The notes: generated from the sequence alone by a model not told the origin. A DNA stretch of 64,000 nucleotides from Sphingopyxis sp. H050 (GCF_001468265.1 NZ_LNRZ01000005.1:310001-374000); one strand, 5' to 3'. Shown: positions 26,778-37,326, counted from the first letter of the stretch. Numbers and translations are program-made.

Positions 26778-28805
26778 TTATCCCGGCGTGCGCTTGCCGA
26801 GGTAGAAGCTCAGCGGCGCCTGCGGCAGCGAGCGGCCGTCGCGCAGGGTGTCGTAAACGACGGCATTCTCGAGCACGCGCTGCACATAGTTGCGCGTCTC
26901 GAAGATCGGGATCGCCTCGATCCAGTCGACGATGTCGATCCCGCCGCCGCGCGGATCGCCGTTGGCGCGCAGCCATTTGTTCACATTGCCCGGACCGGCG
27001 TTGTACGCCGCGACCGCCAGCGGATAGCTGCCGCCGAAATAGCTCAGCATCTGCTGGAAATAGGTCGAACCCAGCGTGATATTGTAATTGGTGTCGGCGG
27101 TCAGCGACCCGGCGTCGTAGCTGAGCCCCAGCTTGCCCGCGACCTCGCGCGCCGTACCCGGCATCAGCTGCATCATGCCGCGCGCCCCGGCATGGCTCAC
27201 CGCCTGCCGGTCGAACTGGCTTTCCTGCCGCGTGATCGCATGGATGAAGGTCCAGTTGTTTTCATGGCCGCTGGGAACGCGGACGGTCGGGAAGCCCGAC
27301 ACCTCGACGGCGTCGAGGCTGTTCGCCTGCGCGCTGCGCCCTATCATGACGCCAAGGTCCGGGCGACCGATCGCCGACGCGAGCTGGCCCGCGAGCACAT
27401 GATCGGCGGGGGAGGTCGCGCGCTGGGCAATGGCGCGCAGGAACAGCGATTGCTCCCGCCACGCACCGATTTCGCCGAGCGCGCGCGACGCACGAACGAG
27501 CCGGTCGTCCTCGAACGCGCGCTTCTGGTCGCTATCGACCTTGATCGTCGGATTGGGCAGCGGCTTCGGCTGCGGCCGGCCGAGCCGTTCGAGTGCGAGC
27601 TGACCGTAATATTGGTCGTAGTGCTGCGCTGCATCGGCGAAATGGGCGTTGGCGGCGTTGCGGTCGCCAGCTGCAAGCGCGGCGCGACCGGCCCAATAGA
27701 AGCCCTTGGTCCGCGTCTGCGCCGACCTGGCGGCTTCGCCATAGGCGCGGAACAGCCCGACGGCTTCCCGCGGCCGGCCGACGCTCTTGAACGCGAGCTG
27801 TCCGGCAAGCCACGCCAGCGAGGTGTAATCGTCGCGCACGCTGAGCGGCGCTTCGCGGATGACGACGCCCGGCGGAAAGCTGTCGTCCAGCTGTTTCGCG
27901 ATATTATACGCCGTCATCTTGTCGCCCGCGGCATCGGCCGCGCGGGCGTTGGTGAGCAGCGTTTCGAGCCATTCCTCGGTATCGGTCGGCGGCTTCGCGA
28001 GCGAACGCGGCGCTGCGAGCAGTGCGCGCGCCTCGCCGACACGACCGGCTTTTCTGAGCCAGGTCGCCTTGTCGGTGATATATCCGGCATCGGTGCGGAG
28101 CAGCGAGGGATTTGCGCTCTCGACCGCCGAAGCCTGCAACGCGGCATCGACCGCCCCACTGCGCAGCGCGAGGCGGGCCGCAAATACCGCACGTTTATCG
28201 GACGAAACATAGGAAAGCTGACGGCTCGCGGCGCTCGTCGCGCCGATCCACAACAGCCGGTCCATCCGCGCGTCATGGTCGGCAGTGCTCAACGCCCCGG
28301 GAAACAAGCTCATCACCCGGCTGACCTCGAAATCGTCAAGCGTGCCGCCGGTCCAGGCGCGGCGGACGGCGGCGTTGGCCTCGTCGCGGCGTCCGGTCGC
28401 GTTGAGCGCCAGCGCATAGCGCAGCTCGCCGCTCGGCGTGCGCGGCGGATAGGCCTGGAAGAAGGCGAGGGTGCGCTGCGGATCGTAGCTGTCGAGCGAG
28501 ATCGCCTTTTCGGCGCGTACGCGCAGCTTTTCGTTGTCGGGCCAGTCGCGGTTCGCCATCAGGAAGCGCGAGAGCTGGTCGAACGACGCTGTGGTTCCGG
28601 CCGTCAGACGGCGCCACTCCATCACGGCATCGCCGACCGAGCTGGTCGACGGCGGCGGGCCCGACACCGAGGAGAGCCCCATCTGAGCGCGATACCAGGC
28701 CATCTGTTCGGGGGTAAGCTCGCTGGCATGCGCGGCGGTGGGAATTGCGAGGGCCAGCGCGAGCGCCAGGCGGGAAATGGAAGGCAGCGAGATCATGCCG
28801 GGCAT
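26778..28805 (-). CDS. slt: Soluble lytic transglycosylase (Slt70-like, GH23)
   Basis: It cleaves the MurNAc-GlcNAc bond of peptidoglycan to give 1,6-anhydro products in the periplasm. The 675 residues begin with a signal peptide (AIPTAAHAS, near residue 28). A long helical superhelix domain (about 35-480) follows, then a C-terminal lysozyme-like domain with the catalytic Glu in HAITRQESQFDRQAVSHAGA, then GMMQLMPGTA and AVAAYNAGPGNVNKWL. ATG 28805 is preceded by AAGGAG; a TTG at 28847 in frame is unlikely. greB is the next gene. Confidence 0.93.
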   Translation of the reverse strand: MPGMISLPSISRLALALALAIPTAAHASELTPEQMAWYRAQMGLSSVSGPPPSTSSVGDAVMEWRRLTAGTTASFDQLSRFLMANRDWPDNEKLRVRAEKAISLDSYDPQRTLAFFQAYPPRTPSGELRYALALNATGRRDEANAAVRRAWTGGTLDDFEVSRVMSLFPGALSTADHDARMDRLLWIGATSAASRQLSYVSSDKRAVFAARLALRSGAVDAALQASAVESANPSLLRTDAGYITDKATWLRKAGRVGEARALLAAPRSLAKPPTDTEEWLETLLTNARAADAAGDKMTAYNIAKQLDDSFPPGVVIREAPLSVRDDYTSLAWLAGQLAFKSVGRPREAVGLFRAYGEAARSAQTRTKGFYWAGRAALAAGDRNAANAHFADAAQHYDQYYGQLALERLGRPQPKPLPNPTIKVDSDQKRAFEDDRLVRASRALGEIGAWREQSLFLRAIAQRATSPADHVLAGQLASAIGRPDLGVMIGRSAQANSLDAVEVSGFPTVRVPSGHENNWTFIHAITRQESQFDRQAVSHAGARGMMQLMPGTAREVAGKLGLSYDAGSLTADTNYNITLGSTYFQQMLSYFGGSYPLAVAAYNAGPGNVNKWLRANGDPRGGGIDIVDWIEAIPIFETRNYVQRVLENAVVYDTLRDGRSLPQAPLSFYLGKRTPG

Positions 28806-28905
28806 ATTGGTGCCAAACTCCTTGCGGGGCGCTGAATAGACGTTCAATAGCGGGCGCGCTCGGCGATCCTATCGGCTGCGCGGAGTCTTTGTAAAGGAGC
28901 AGGGC

Positions 28906-29781
28906 ATGTTTTCGGGGTCGATTCCCGCCTTGGTGACGCCATTTCGCGACGGTGCGTTCGACGCGCCGACGTTCAAACGGCTGGTCGAATGGCAGATCGA
29001 TCAGGGAACGAGCGCGCTGGTGCCGTGCGGCACGACGGGCGAAAGCCCGACCTTGGGTTTCGATGAACATTATCGAGTCATCGACTGTTGCATCGAAGCC
29101 GCGGCGGGCCGCGTCCCGGTGATCGCCGGCTGCGGTTCGAACGACACCGCGACCGCAATCCGGCACATGCGCTACGCCCAACAGGCCGGTGCCGCGGCAG
29201 CACTGGTTGTCGCGCCCTATTACAACAAGCCGTCACAGGAGGGGATGATCGCGCACTACACGGCGCTTGCCGATGCGTGCGACCTGCCGATCGTCGTCTA
29301 CAACGTCCCTGGCCGCACCGTTGCCGACATCAGCGCCGAGACGCTATGCAAACTCGCCGAAATTCCGAGCATCGTCGCGATCAAGGACGCCAGCGGCGAT
29401 CTCGCCCGCGTGACGATGCATCGCGCCGGAGCCGGGGAGAACTTCTGCCAGCTCAGCGGCAACGATGATTTGTGGCTGCCGCATGCCGTGCTCGGCGGAG
29501 CCGGCTGCATTTCGGTCACCGCCAATGTCGCGCCGCGCCTGTGCGCCGATTTCGCCGCCGCCTGCGCCGCGGGCGACTGGACCGGGGCGCTCGCGCTGCA
29601 CGACCGGCTGTTCGATCTGCACAAGGCGATGTTCTCCGACGCGTCGCCGGGCCCGGCAAAATATGCGCTGGCGCGTATCCACGACTGGTTTTCGCCCGAA
29701 GTGCGCCTACCTATCGTTCCGGCGTCCGAAGCATCGCGCAAAGCCGTCGATGCCGCACTTGTCGCGGCGGGAGTAATCTAG
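28906..29781 (+). CDS. dapA: 4-hydroxy-tetrahydrodipicolinate synthase
   Basis: DapA condenses pyruvate with aspartate semialdehyde, the first step toward lysine and diaminopimelate. The 291-residue TIM-barrel protein has SIPALVTPF at the start, the substrate loop [10 protein letters not shown] (about 43), the catalytic Tyr in [10 protein letters not shown] and the Schiff-base Lys in [11 protein letters not shown] near residue 160. AAAGGAG at 28893-28899 supports the start. smpB follows 8 bp downstream. Confidence 0.96.
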   Translation: MFSGSIPALVTPFRDGAFDAPTFKRLVEWQIDQGTSALVPCGTTGESPTLGFDEHYRVIDCCIEAAAGRVPVIAGCGSNDTATAIRHMRYAQQAGAAAALVVAPYYNKPSQEGMIAHYTALADACDLPIVVYNVPGRTVADISAETLCKLAEIPSIVAIKDASGDLARVTMHRAGAGENFCQLSGNDDLWLPHAVLGGAGCISVTANVAPRLCADFAAACAAGDWTGALALHDRLFDLHKAMFSDASPGPAKYALARIHDWFSPEVRLPIVPASEASRKAVDAALVAAGVI

Positions 29782-29789
29782 GTTCCGAA

Positions 29790-30275
29790 ATGGCTCGTCC
29801 GCAGTCCGCCGCCGAATTCGACAAGAAGAAAGTCGTCGCCGAGAACCGGCGCGCACGCTTCGACTATGCCATTGAGCAAGTGTTCGAAGCGGGTATCGCG
29901 TTGCAAGGCACCGAGGTGAAATCGCTCCGTTTCGGCGAGGGCACGATCGCCGAAAGCTATGCCGAAGTGACCGGCGGCGAGGTGTGGCTGATCAACGCCA
30001 ATATCCCCGAATTCAGCCACGGCAACCGCTTCAACCACGAGCCGAAGCGCCCCCGCAAGCTGTTGCTCAACGGCCGCGAGATCAACAAGCTGCACGCCGG
30101 GGTGATGCGCCAGGGCATGACGCTCGTCCCGTTGTCGGTCTATTTCAACAGCCGCGGCCGCGCGAAGGTCGAGCTCGCGCTCGCCAAGGGTAAGAAGGCC
30201 CACGACAAGCGGGAGTCGATCAAGGAACGCGACTGGAAGCGCGACAAGGAGCGGCTGATGAAGGACCGCGGATGA
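29790..30275 (+). CDS. smpB: SsrA-binding protein SmpB
   Basis: SmpB delivers tmRNA to stalled ribosomes (trans-translation). The 161 residues include [33 protein letters not shown], the [12 protein letters not shown] block and the basic C-terminal tail [19 protein letters not shown], all diagnostic. ATG 29790 was chosen because MARPQS leads directly into the conserved domain. A dapA-smpB pairing is seen in other Alphaproteobacteria. Its stop overlaps the next gene (ATGA). Confidence 0.96.
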   Translation: MARPQSAAEFDKKKVVAENRRARFDYAIEQVFEAGIALQGTEVKSLRFGEGTIAESYAEVTGGEVWLINANIPEFSHGNRFNHEPKRPRKLLLNGREINKLHAGVMRQGMTLVPLSVYFNSRGRAKVELALAKGKKAHDKRESIKERDWKRDKERLMKDRG

Positions 30276-30895
30276 GCGGGGGCAAGCCGAAAGACAAGGC
30301 GTTTCTGATGAACTGGATCCGCCGCAACTCGCCGACGCGCGAGGAGCTGCTGGAAAGCCGCTTCGTCAAACCCTTTGCGCACCGCGTGGCGCACAGCCAT
30401 TTGTGGCGCTTCTCCCGCACCTCGGTGCGCCGCGGGACCGCGCTGGGCCTGTTCGTCGGCATCTTCTTCCTAATCCCCGGCGTGCAGATTCTGGGCGTTG
30501 CGCTCCTCGCGTTGCCGTTTCGCGCCAATATCCCGATCGGCGCGGCGATGACGTTTCTCTCGAACCCGGTGACGACGCCGCTGATCCTCGCCGCCTCGGT
30601 CTGGCTGGGCAACGCGCTGTTCGGACTGAATACCCGCATGTCGGACCTCTATATCCTCTACGACGAGGGCGCGTCCTTTACCGAATGGTGGCATTGGATC
30701 AGCGACAATGCGGGGCCGACGCTGGTCGGCGGTCTGGCAGGCTTATTCGTCATTTCGGTGGTGTCGGCCATCGTCGGATATATCCTCGCCTCGGTGATCT
30801 GGGACAATTGGATTCGCCTGCGCTGGCGCCGCAAGATTCGCCGCGCGCGCGACCAACGACTTGAGGCATCGACGAGCGACGCCGCCGCCGGTTGA
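30272..30895 (+). CDS. DUF2062 inner-membrane protein
   Basis: The 207-residue membrane protein of the DUF2062 family has no established function. A basic N-terminus ([20 protein letters not shown], about 50-70) leads into two adjacent hydrophobic segments with [20 protein letters not shown] and the family mark [13 protein letters not shown] third transmembrane pair lies near 150-180 and the tail is very basic ([15 protein letters not shown]). Its start overlaps the smpB stop by four bases, so expression is probably coupled to trans-translation. Confidence 0.82.
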   Translation: MSGGKPKDKAFLMNWIRRNSPTREELLESRFVKPFAHRVAHSHLWRFSRTSVRRGTALGLFVGIFFLIPGVQILGVALLALPFRANIPIGAAMTFLSNPVTTPLILAASVWLGNALFGLNTRMSDLYILYDEGASFTEWWHWISDNAGPTLVGGLAGLFVISVVSAIVGYILASVIWDNWIRLRWRRKIRRARDQRLEASTSDAAAG

Positions 30896-30991
30896 ACCGC
30901 CGATAGGCGGGCCTATAGCTATCGCCATCGCAAGATCGTGCCGGCGTTGGAAGCGGCGGCGCGCCCTTCTTTTGTTTCACTGGGGAATCTC

Positions 30992-33055
30992 ATGACTCGT
31001 TCGAAACTTTCTTCGCGCCTCATGGCGACCGCCGCGCTGGGCGCTGTTCTGCTCAGCCCGTTACCTGCCCTTGCCAAGGATGAGGCCGCAAAAACGCCCG
31101 CGACCACCACGGCGACCGCCAAGCCTGAAATCGGCGACTTCGGCTTCGACCTCTCTGGCATGGACAAGAGCGTCCAGCCGGGCGACGATTTCTACGCGTT
31201 CGCCAACGGAACCTGGGCGAAGAACACGCCGATCCCGGCCGACAAGTCGAACTATGGCATGTTCACCGCGCTCGCCGACCTGTCGCAGAAGCGCACCCGC
31301 GAGATTCTCGACGTCGCGAAGGGCGATCCGAACAGCATGATCGGCCGCGCCTATGCGTCCTACCTCGATTCCGCCGCGGTCGAGGCCAAGGGCCTTGCCC
31401 CGATCCAGCCATGGCTCACCAAGATCCGCAGCGTCGACAAGGCCGGCCTGGCCAAGTTGCTGGCGGAAGCCGACCGCAGCGGCGTCCAGCATTTCTTCGG
31501 CGGCTACGTCGGGCAGGACGACAAGAATCCCGACGTCTATATCTACACGATGTTCCAAGGCGGCATCGGCATGCCCGACCGCGACTTCTATCTGAAGGAC
31601 GGCGACCGCAACACGAAGCTGCAGGCCGCATACCTGAAGCATCTGGAAAATGTGCTGGGGCTCGCTGGCGAACAGAATGCGGCGGCGCGGGCCAAGGCGA
31701 TCTACGACTTCGAAAAGCAGATCGCGACCGTCCATTGGGACAAGAACGACAGCAGCGACGCGGTCAAAGTCTATAACAAGATGACCATTGCCGAACTGGC
31801 GCAGGCGGCGCCCGGCTTCGACTGGTCGACCTTCATCCGCGGTATCGGCGTCAACGAGGATACGCTCCTCGTGGCGCAGCCGAGCGCCTTCACGGGTGAG
31901 GCAAAGCTGATCGCCGCTGCGCCGATCGAGGTGATCCGCGACATCCTGACCGTCCGCAGCCTCGACGGCTTCTCGGGCGTCCTGCCCGACGCGGTCGCCA
32001 AGGAAGCCTTCTCCTTCTATGGCACTGCGCTGTCGGGTACGCCGCAGATGCAGGAGCGCTGGAAGCGCGCGGTCGACTTCACGACCAACAATATGGGCGA
32101 GGCCGTCGGCCAGGATTATGTCGCGAAATATTTCCCGCCCGAAACCAAGGCGGCGATGGACGTGCTGGTCAAGAATGTCCTCGCGGCGCTCGACACGCGT
32201 ATCGGCAACCTAACTTGGATGCAGCCGCAGACGAAGGTCAAGGCGAAGAAGAAGCTCGCCAACTTCACGACCAAGATCGGCTACCCCGATCGCTGGAAGG
32301 ATTACAGCAAGCTGGACATCCGCGCCGACGACCTGTTCGGCAACGCGCTCCGCTCGAACCAGTTCGCGCACGATGACAATATCAGCCGCCTCGGCGGTCC
32401 GATCCGCCGCTGGGAGTGGGGGATGACGCCGATGGAGGTCAACGCCTACGCCAATTTCGGCATGAACGAGATTGTCTTCCCCGCCGCGATCCTGCAGCCG
32501 CCCTTCTTCGATCCGAAAGCCGACGCCGCGATCAACTATGGCGGTATCGGCGCCGTCATCGGACACGAAATCAGCCATCATTTCGACGATCAGGGCGCAA
32601 AGTACGACGAGACCGGCAAGCTCGCCGACTGGTGGACGCCGCAGGACGTCGCGGCGTTCGAGGCCGCGGGCAAGGCGCTCGTCGCGCAATATGATGCCTA
32701 TGAAATCCTGCCCGGCGAACGCCTCGACGGCACTTTCACCCTGGGCGAGAATATCGGCGATCTCGCCGGGCTGACGATCGCTTACGACGCGTACAAGAAG
32801 TCGCTCGGCGGCAAGCCGGCGCCGGTGATCGACGGCCTGACCGGCGATCAGCGCTTCTTCCTCGGCTGGGCGCAGGTGTGGCGTCGCAACTACCGCGAGC
32901 AGAATCTGTCGCAGCGGATCACAACCGATCCCCATTCGCCCTCGATCCAGCGCGCTTGGGTCTCGCGCAACCTCGATCCTTGGTATAAGGCGTACAGCGT
33001 CAAGGAAGGCCAGAAGCTGTATCTGGCGCCGAAGGATCGTGTCCGCATCTGGTGA
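30992..33055 (+). CDS. Exported M13-family zinc metallopeptidase (neprilysin-like)
   Basis: A periplasmic M13 peptidase acting on peptides; physiological substrates in bacteria are mostly unknown. ATG 30992 gives 687 residues starting with a signal peptide (SPLPALAKD, about residue 28). PGDDFYAFANGTW marks the M13 N domain near 60. The zinc site is IGHEISHHFDDQGAKYD (about 527), with the third ligand Glu in GENIGDLAGL (about 587). An ATG at 30938 would place the signal inside the protein. cckA follows after 24 bp. Confidence 0.9.
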   Translation: MTRSKLSSRLMATAALGAVLLSPLPALAKDEAAKTPATTTATAKPEIGDFGFDLSGMDKSVQPGDDFYAFANGTWAKNTPIPADKSNYGMFTALADLSQKRTREILDVAKGDPNSMIGRAYASYLDSAAVEAKGLAPIQPWLTKIRSVDKAGLAKLLAEADRSGVQHFFGGYVGQDDKNPDVYIYTMFQGGIGMPDRDFYLKDGDRNTKLQAAYLKHLENVLGLAGEQNAAARAKAIYDFEKQIATVHWDKNDSSDAVKVYNKMTIAELAQAAPGFDWSTFIRGIGVNEDTLLVAQPSAFTGEAKLIAAAPIEVIRDILTVRSLDGFSGVLPDAVAKEAFSFYGTALSGTPQMQERWKRAVDFTTNNMGEAVGQDYVAKYFPPETKAAMDVLVKNVLAALDTRIGNLTWMQPQTKVKAKKKLANFTTKIGYPDRWKDYSKLDIRADDLFGNALRSNQFAHDDNISRLGGPIRRWEWGMTPMEVNAYANFGMNEIVFPAAILQPPFFDPKADAAINYGGIGAVIGHEISHHFDDQGAKYDETGKLADWWTPQDVAAFEAAGKALVAQYDAYEILPGERLDGTFTLGENIGDLAGLTIAYDAYKKSLGGKPAPVIDGLTGDQRFFLGWAQVWRRNYREQNLSQRITTDPHSPSIQRAWVSRNLDPWYKAYSVKEGQKLYLAPKDRVRIW

Positions 33056-33079
33056 TGCGCCAACAGGAAAGTCTGACAT

Positions 33080-35524
33080 TTGACCGCGCATAGCCTGCCT
33101 TCCGCTGAAACAGATTTCAGCCGGGGGGCGGGTTCCGCGGGGGCTTTTCAGCTTCCGGCAAACCTGTCGCGGATCGATGTCGCCATCATCGGCGGTCTGG
33201 CGCTGGCGTCGGTGGCGTTGTTCTTTTGGGCGACGCGCGACGCGGTGCTGGCCGCCGGCTTCCTTGCCGGACTGTCCCTCGTCGGCGGCGGCGTGCTGTT
33301 CGTCCGCCGGCTCTTCCCGGGCACGGCCGCCGGGGAATCCGGTTTCTCTGACTGGACCATGCTGCGCACCGCGGTCGATCATGACGATGTTGCGATCGCG
33401 GTGACCGACCGCGCCGGCCGCCTTGTCTGTGCGAATGACCTTTTCGCGACTTGGATGGGCGGGTTCGCAACCCCTCCGGGCCTGCCGCTTGAGGGCCGCG
33501 GGGTCGAACTGCTGAAAAATGCCGGCAAGAGTGCATGGCGCGACGGTGAGGGCATTGTCGACGATGTCGCGGTCGGTTCGTTGCACCTGCGGGCGCAGGT
33601 GACGCGCACCGGACAAGCCGAGGATTATCTCGTCTGGCGCTTTTCTGCGCTCGAACGGGTCGACATTGCCACCGAAATCTTGCGCCATCTTGAGGGCCCG
33701 GCCGGCCTCACGCTCGGCAACGCGGGGGTTATGGCCGCGCTGGTGAACGCCGAGGGGCGGCTGCGTGTCGCGAACAGGGCCTTCCTCCTCCGCGCCTTGG
33801 GCGAGGTCGATGCGACCCATTATGCGGGCCGCGACGTCGCGCCGATGCTGCGCCTCGACGATGCGGGTTCGCTCTATTTCGCGCGTGAGGGCGACCGCGC
33901 GACGCCGGTGCGGATGATCCAGATTCCGCTCGTCCCCGCCGACCCGCACGGGCCGATCCTGCTCGCAATGCTTGACGAGGAAATGGGCCCGGCCGATCGC
34001 GGCACGGCGCAGGCCTATGTCGAAACCTTGCTGTCGCTGCTGCCTTTCGGCCTCGCGCTCGTCGATCGCGACGGGCGTTTCCTTTACATGAACCGGGCCT
34101 TTGGCCGGGCGGCCGGCATCGGCGACGGCAAGCCGCCGCGCTACCCCGGCGACCTCGTCGTTGGCGAGGACAAGAGCCCGCTCGCCGACATGATCCGCCG
34201 CCACAGCAGCGGGCAACAGGTCGGCGGCGACCTGTCTATCCGCCTGGTGGGCCAGAGCGACGAGCCGGTGTCGATGCGCGTCGTCGGCGTCCGGGGGCTC
34301 GGCGAGGCGGCGGTGCTGCTCAGCCTCAAGGATTCGAGCGAGGAGTCGCGCCTCAAGCGCCAGGTCGCGCAGGCCTCCAAGATGCAGGCGGTCGGCCAGC
34401 TTGCCGGCGGCGTCGCGCACGACTTCAACAATATCCTGACCGCGGTACTCGGCGCCTGCGACCTGATGCTGATGCGGCATACGCCCGGCGACAGCGATTA
34501 TGACGATATCCAGCAAATCCGCAGCAACGCGAACCGCGCCGCCAGTCTGACACGGCAATTGCTGGCCTTCTCGCGCCAGCAGACGCTGCGACCGCAGATC
34601 CTGCAGCTGCCTGACGTGATTTCGGAAGTGTCGCACCTGCTGAAGCGGCTGATCGGCGATACGGTCCAGCTTTCGGTCCATCACGGCCGTGGTCTCGGCG
34701 CCGTGCGCGCCGATCCGGGGCAGCTCGAACAGGTGATCATCAACCTGGCGGTGAACGCGCGCGACGCGATGCCCGGCGGGGGTACGCTGACGATCGAGAC
34801 CTATCCGGTGTCGGCCGCCGATGTGCGCCAGATGGGCAACGAGTTCATGCCGCCCGCCGATTACAGCGCGCTCAAAGTGAGCGATACCGGGACCGGGATC
34901 CCGGCCGATATCCTGCCCAAGATTTTCGAGCCTTTCTTCACGACCAAGGATGTGGGGAAGGGTACGGGCCTTGGTCTGTCGACGGTCTATGGCATCATCA
35001 AGCAATCGGCCGGGTTCATTTTCGCCGACAGCAAGCCGGGCGAGACGAGCTTTACCGTTTATCTGCCCGTGCATCGCGCCGAAAATGGGGCGCCCGCAAC
35101 CCCGCAGCCGCCGGTCAAGCCCAAGAAGAGCCAATGGGGCACCGGCACCATCCTGCTGGTCGAGGACGAGGATATGGTGCGCGCGGTCGCGGAACGAGCA
35201 CTGACCCGTGCGGGTTATAGCGTCGTCACCGCATCGCAGGGGGAAGAGGGGCTGGAACGGTTTGCCGCCATGGACAAGATCGACCTGATCGTCAGCGATG
35301 TCGTCATGCCGACGATGGACGGTCCCGCAATGGTGCGGGCGATGCGCGCGAAACGGCCGACCTTGCTGGTGCTTTTCATGTCGGGCTATGCCGAGGAACA
35401 GCTGCGCCAGTCGATCAACATCGACGATGTCGCTTTTCTGCCGAAACCCTTCTCGGTTGCCCAGCTGGCCGAGGCGGTGTCGGCGGCGCTCGACAATGCC
35501 GCGCATCGGATTGCCAATGACTGA
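33080..35524 (+). CDS. cckA: Cell-cycle hybrid histidine kinase CckA
   Basis: CckA feeds phosphate through ChpT to CtrA and CpdR in Alphaproteobacteria and is a master cell-cycle switch. The 814 residues carry two N-terminal transmembrane helices (about 37-75, [16 protein letters not shown] and [16 protein letters not shown]) and PAS-like sensory modules (about 95-410). The HisKA box is [16 protein letters not shown], with phospho-His near residue 452. An HATPase domain ([25 protein letters not shown]) and a C-terminal receiver (about 690-805, [13 protein letters not shown] with the Asp, and LPKPFS) follow. The start is TTG 33080 with AGGAAA before it. The last 8 bp overlap a second receiver gene. 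Confidence 0.92.
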   Translation: MTAHSLPSAETDFSRGAGSAGAFQLPANLSRIDVAIIGGLALASVALFFWATRDAVLAAGFLAGLSLVGGGVLFVRRLFPGTAAGESGFSDWTMLRTAVDHDDVAIAVTDRAGRLVCANDLFATWMGGFATPPGLPLEGRGVELLKNAGKSAWRDGEGIVDDVAVGSLHLRAQVTRTGQAEDYLVWRFSALERVDIATEILRHLEGPAGLTLGNAGVMAALVNAEGRLRVANRAFLLRALGEVDATHYAGRDVAPMLRLDDAGSLYFAREGDRATPVRMIQIPLVPADPHGPILLAMLDEEMGPADRGTAQAYVETLLSLLPFGLALVDRDGRFLYMNRAFGRAAGIGDGKPPRYPGDLVVGEDKSPLADMIRRHSSGQQVGGDLSIRLVGQSDEPVSMRVVGVRGLGEAAVLLSLKDSSEESRLKRQVAQASKMQAVGQLAGGVAHDFNNILTAVLGACDLMLMRHTPGDSDYDDIQQIRSNANRAASLTRQLLAFSRQQTLRPQILQLPDVISEVSHLLKRLIGDTVQLSVHHGRGLGAVRADPGQLEQVIINLAVNARDAMPGGGTLTIETYPVSAADVRQMGNEFMPPADYSALKVSDTGTGIPADILPKIFEPFFTTKDVGKGTGLGLSTVYGIIKQSAGFIFADSKPGETSFTVYLPVHRAENGAPATPQPPVKPKKSQWGTGTILLVEDEDMVRAVAERALTRAGYSVVTASQGEEGLERFAAMDKIDLIVSDVVMPTMDGPAMVRAMRAKRPTLLVLFMSGYAEEQLRQSINIDDVAFLPKPFSVAQLAEAVSAALDNAAHRIAND

Positions 35525-35873
35525 CGCCCCCCGCATCCTGCTTGTAGAGGACGATGTGCTGATCGGCATGATGCTCGCCGACATGTTCGACGCGCTCGGC
35601 CTGCCCGAGCCGGCACAGGCCACCACAAAGGACGACGCTCTCGCCATCATTGCCTCCGAATCGATCGACGGTGCGCTCGTCGACATCAATCTTGGCGAGG
35701 AAAAGGGCTGGCCGGTTGCCGATGCGCTGACGGAACGCGGCATACCCTTCGCGTTCACCTCGGGCGGGGGTGATGTGATTCCAGCCGAGCATGCGAATCG
35801 CCGGTTGGTCACCAAGCCGTTCCGGATCGGCGACATCGAGGCGGCACTCGACGAATTTCGGTCCGAAACCTGA
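35517..35873 (+). CDS. Stand-alone response-regulator receiver protein
   Basis: The 118 residues form one receiver domain and no output domain. It has the acidic pair in ILLVEDDVL (about 7-13), the phospho-acceptor Asp in GALVDINLGEEKGW (about 55) and the switch Lys in RLVTKPFR (about 100). ATG 35517 lies inside the last codons of cckA, so translation is probably coupled and the protein may share phosphate with CckA or ChpT. CpdR is also a single-domain receiver, but the sequence here is not clearly CpdR. The 117-bp spacer to recA holds the SOS box. Confidence 0.87.
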   Translation: MTDAPRILLVEDDVLIGMMLADMFDALGLPEPAQATTKDDALAIIASESIDGALVDINLGEEKGWPVADALTERGIPFAFTSGGGDVIPAEHANRRLVTKPFRIGDIEAALDEFRSET

Positions 35874-35900
35874 GCAATTTTCACGCTCCAATTTTCTTTT

Positions 35901-35915
35901 GTTCCTTACTTGTTC
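35901..35915 (+). promoter_or_regulatory. LexA (SOS) box of recA, GTTC-N7-GTTC
   Basis: GTTC at 35901-35904 and GTTC at 35912-35915 with seven bases between form the canonical alphaproteobacterial LexA site, 76 bp before the recA ATG. The second GTTC is also part of a dyad, TTGTTCTACAAGAACAA (35910-35926). Confidence 0.88.
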
Positions 35916-35990
35916 TACAAGAACAAATGTGGCACATAGTCGGCCATTGCGATGCTTCTGCGGTCGCTTTAGAGCTGGAAAGGGACGGTC

Positions 35991-37073
35991 ATGGCCGGAC
36001 AGTTGTCACTCGTCGAATCGGGGAAATCAGTGAACGGAACGGATAGGCAGAAGGCGCTCGACGCCGCGCTCGCGCAGATCGATCGCGCGTTCGGCAAGGG
36101 CTCGGTGATGAAGCTGGGGTCGAAGGAAGCGATGCAGGTCGAGGCGATCTCGACCGGGTCGCTCGGGCTCGACATCGCGCTCGGAGTCGGCGGTCTGCCG
36201 CGCGGACGCGTCATCGAAATCTATGGCCCGGAAAGTTCGGGCAAGACGACGCTGGCGTTGCACACGCTCGCCGAGGCGCAAAAGACCGGCGGCACCGTCG
36301 CCTTCGTCGATGCCGAACATGCGCTCGACCCGGTCTATGCCCGCAAACTCGGCGTGAACATCGACGAACTGATCGTTTCGCAGCCCGACACGGGCGAGCA
36401 GGCGCTCGAAATCGTCGATACGCTGGTGCGATCGAATGCGATCGACGTGCTCGTCGTCGACTCGGTCGCCGCGCTCGTCCCGCGCGCCGAAATCGAGGGC
36501 GAGATGGGCGACAGCCATGTGGGCCTGCAGGCGCGCCTGATGTCGCAATCGCTGCGCAAGCTCACCGGCTCGATCAGCCGTTCGCGCTGCATGGTGATCT
36601 TCATCAACCAGCTGCGCATGAAGATCGGCGTGATGTATGGCAATCCGGAGACCACGACCGGCGGCAATGCGCTCAAATTCTATGCTTCGGTTCGTCTCGA
36701 CATCCGCCGCACCGGCCAGATCAAGAATGGCGACGAGATCGTCGGCAACACCACCCGCGTCAAAGTCGTCAAGAACAAGGTCGCGCCGCCGTTCAAGCAG
36801 GTCGAGTTCGACATCATGTACGGGCAAGGCATTTCGAAGATCGGCGAGATTCTCGACATCGGCGTTAAGGCCGGGCTCGTCGAAAAATCGGGCGCGTGGT
36901 TCAGCTACGACTCGATCCGCATCGGGCAGGGCCGCGAAAATGCGAAGAATTTCCTGACCGAGAACCCCGAACTGCGCGAACGTCTGGAAGCTGCGATTCG
37001 CGGCCGCACCGATGCGGTGGCCGAGGAAATGATGGCCGGTCCCGACGACGACGGCGACGACGGCGATATCTGA
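35991..37073 (+). CDS. recA: Recombinase RecA
   Basis: RecA forms filaments on single-stranded DNA, drives strand exchange and triggers LexA self-cleavage. The 360-residue protein has family length. The Walker A is [13 protein letters not shown] (about 78-90) and Walker [11 protein letters not shown]. The DNA-binding loops include [19 protein letters not shown] and [20 protein letters not shown], and the C-terminus is acidic ([10 protein letters not shown]). The LexA box upstream indicates SOS control. Confidence 0.98.
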   Translation: MAGQLSLVESGKSVNGTDRQKALDAALAQIDRAFGKGSVMKLGSKEAMQVEAISTGSLGLDIALGVGGLPRGRVIEIYGPESSGKTTLALHTLAEAQKTGGTVAFVDAEHALDPVYARKLGVNIDELIVSQPDTGEQALEIVDTLVRSNAIDVLVVDSVAALVPRAEIEGEMGDSHVGLQARLMSQSLRKLTGSISRSRCMVIFINQLRMKIGVMYGNPETTTGGNALKFYASVRLDIRRTGQIKNGDEIVGNTTRVKVVKNKVAPPFKQVEFDIMYGQGISKIGEILDIGVKAGLVEKSGAWFSYDSIRIGQGRENAKNFLTENPELRERLEAAIRGRTDAVAEEMMAGPDDDGDDGDI

Positions 37074-37092
37074 TCGCCACAGCATACGCTAT

Positions 37093-37125
37093 CCGGCCGG
37101 TTTCCCCCTCCCATAAACCGGCCGG
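37093..37125 (+). terminator. Hairpin after recA
   Basis: CCGGCCGGTTT (37093-37103) pairs perfectly with AAACCGGCCGG (37115-37125) around an 11-base loop, 20 bp after the recA stop. It lacks a T-run, so it may be a weak terminator or a 3' stabiliser. Confidence 0.55.
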
Positions 37126-37130
37126 CCGAC

Positions 37131-37326
37131 GGCGGCGGGCCTCGCGGCTTCCTTGCGGCTGCCAAAGATCTGCACATGTCCCTCTCGCAGATCGGCCCGC
37201 CCGCCGTTGATCGGGCGTTCAGGCCAAGCCATTTTCCGCGTGGACATGGCGCTGTTGGGAAGGGCGGTGGTGCCCGCCCGGCTTAGGGAACCCCACGCGG
37301 ATGGTCCTTGCGCGGGTCCTGCTGCT
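37131..37326 (+). ncRNA. ssrS: Candidate 6S-like structured RNA (or rod-like regulatory RNA)
   Basis: The gap between recA and the arginase-family gene folds into a 6S-like rod. The closing stem pairs 37131-37146 with 37311-37326, 15 of 16 positions including four G-U pairs. The apical stem CATGTCC (37175-37181) pairs with GGACATG (37242-37248). Within it, GGCC-CGCCCG pairs with CGGGCG-TTCA-GGCC (37194-37225). The 3' side of the large internal loop has its own hairpin GGGCGG/CCGCCC (37262-37279), as the central bubble of 6S RNA can form. Length is about 196 nt. I see no strong promoter, and the strand is inferred from G-U pairing. It could instead be a leader of the next gene. Confidence 0.5.

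Noticed and set aside
32210-35884. A 1,224-codon open frame on the minus strand, antisense to the M13 peptidase, cckA and receiver genes
   Set aside because: The sense strand encodes well-conserved proteins with all motifs. The antisense frame is Arg/Ala/Gly/His/Asp-rich without any domain, the usual effect of GC-rich codon use.
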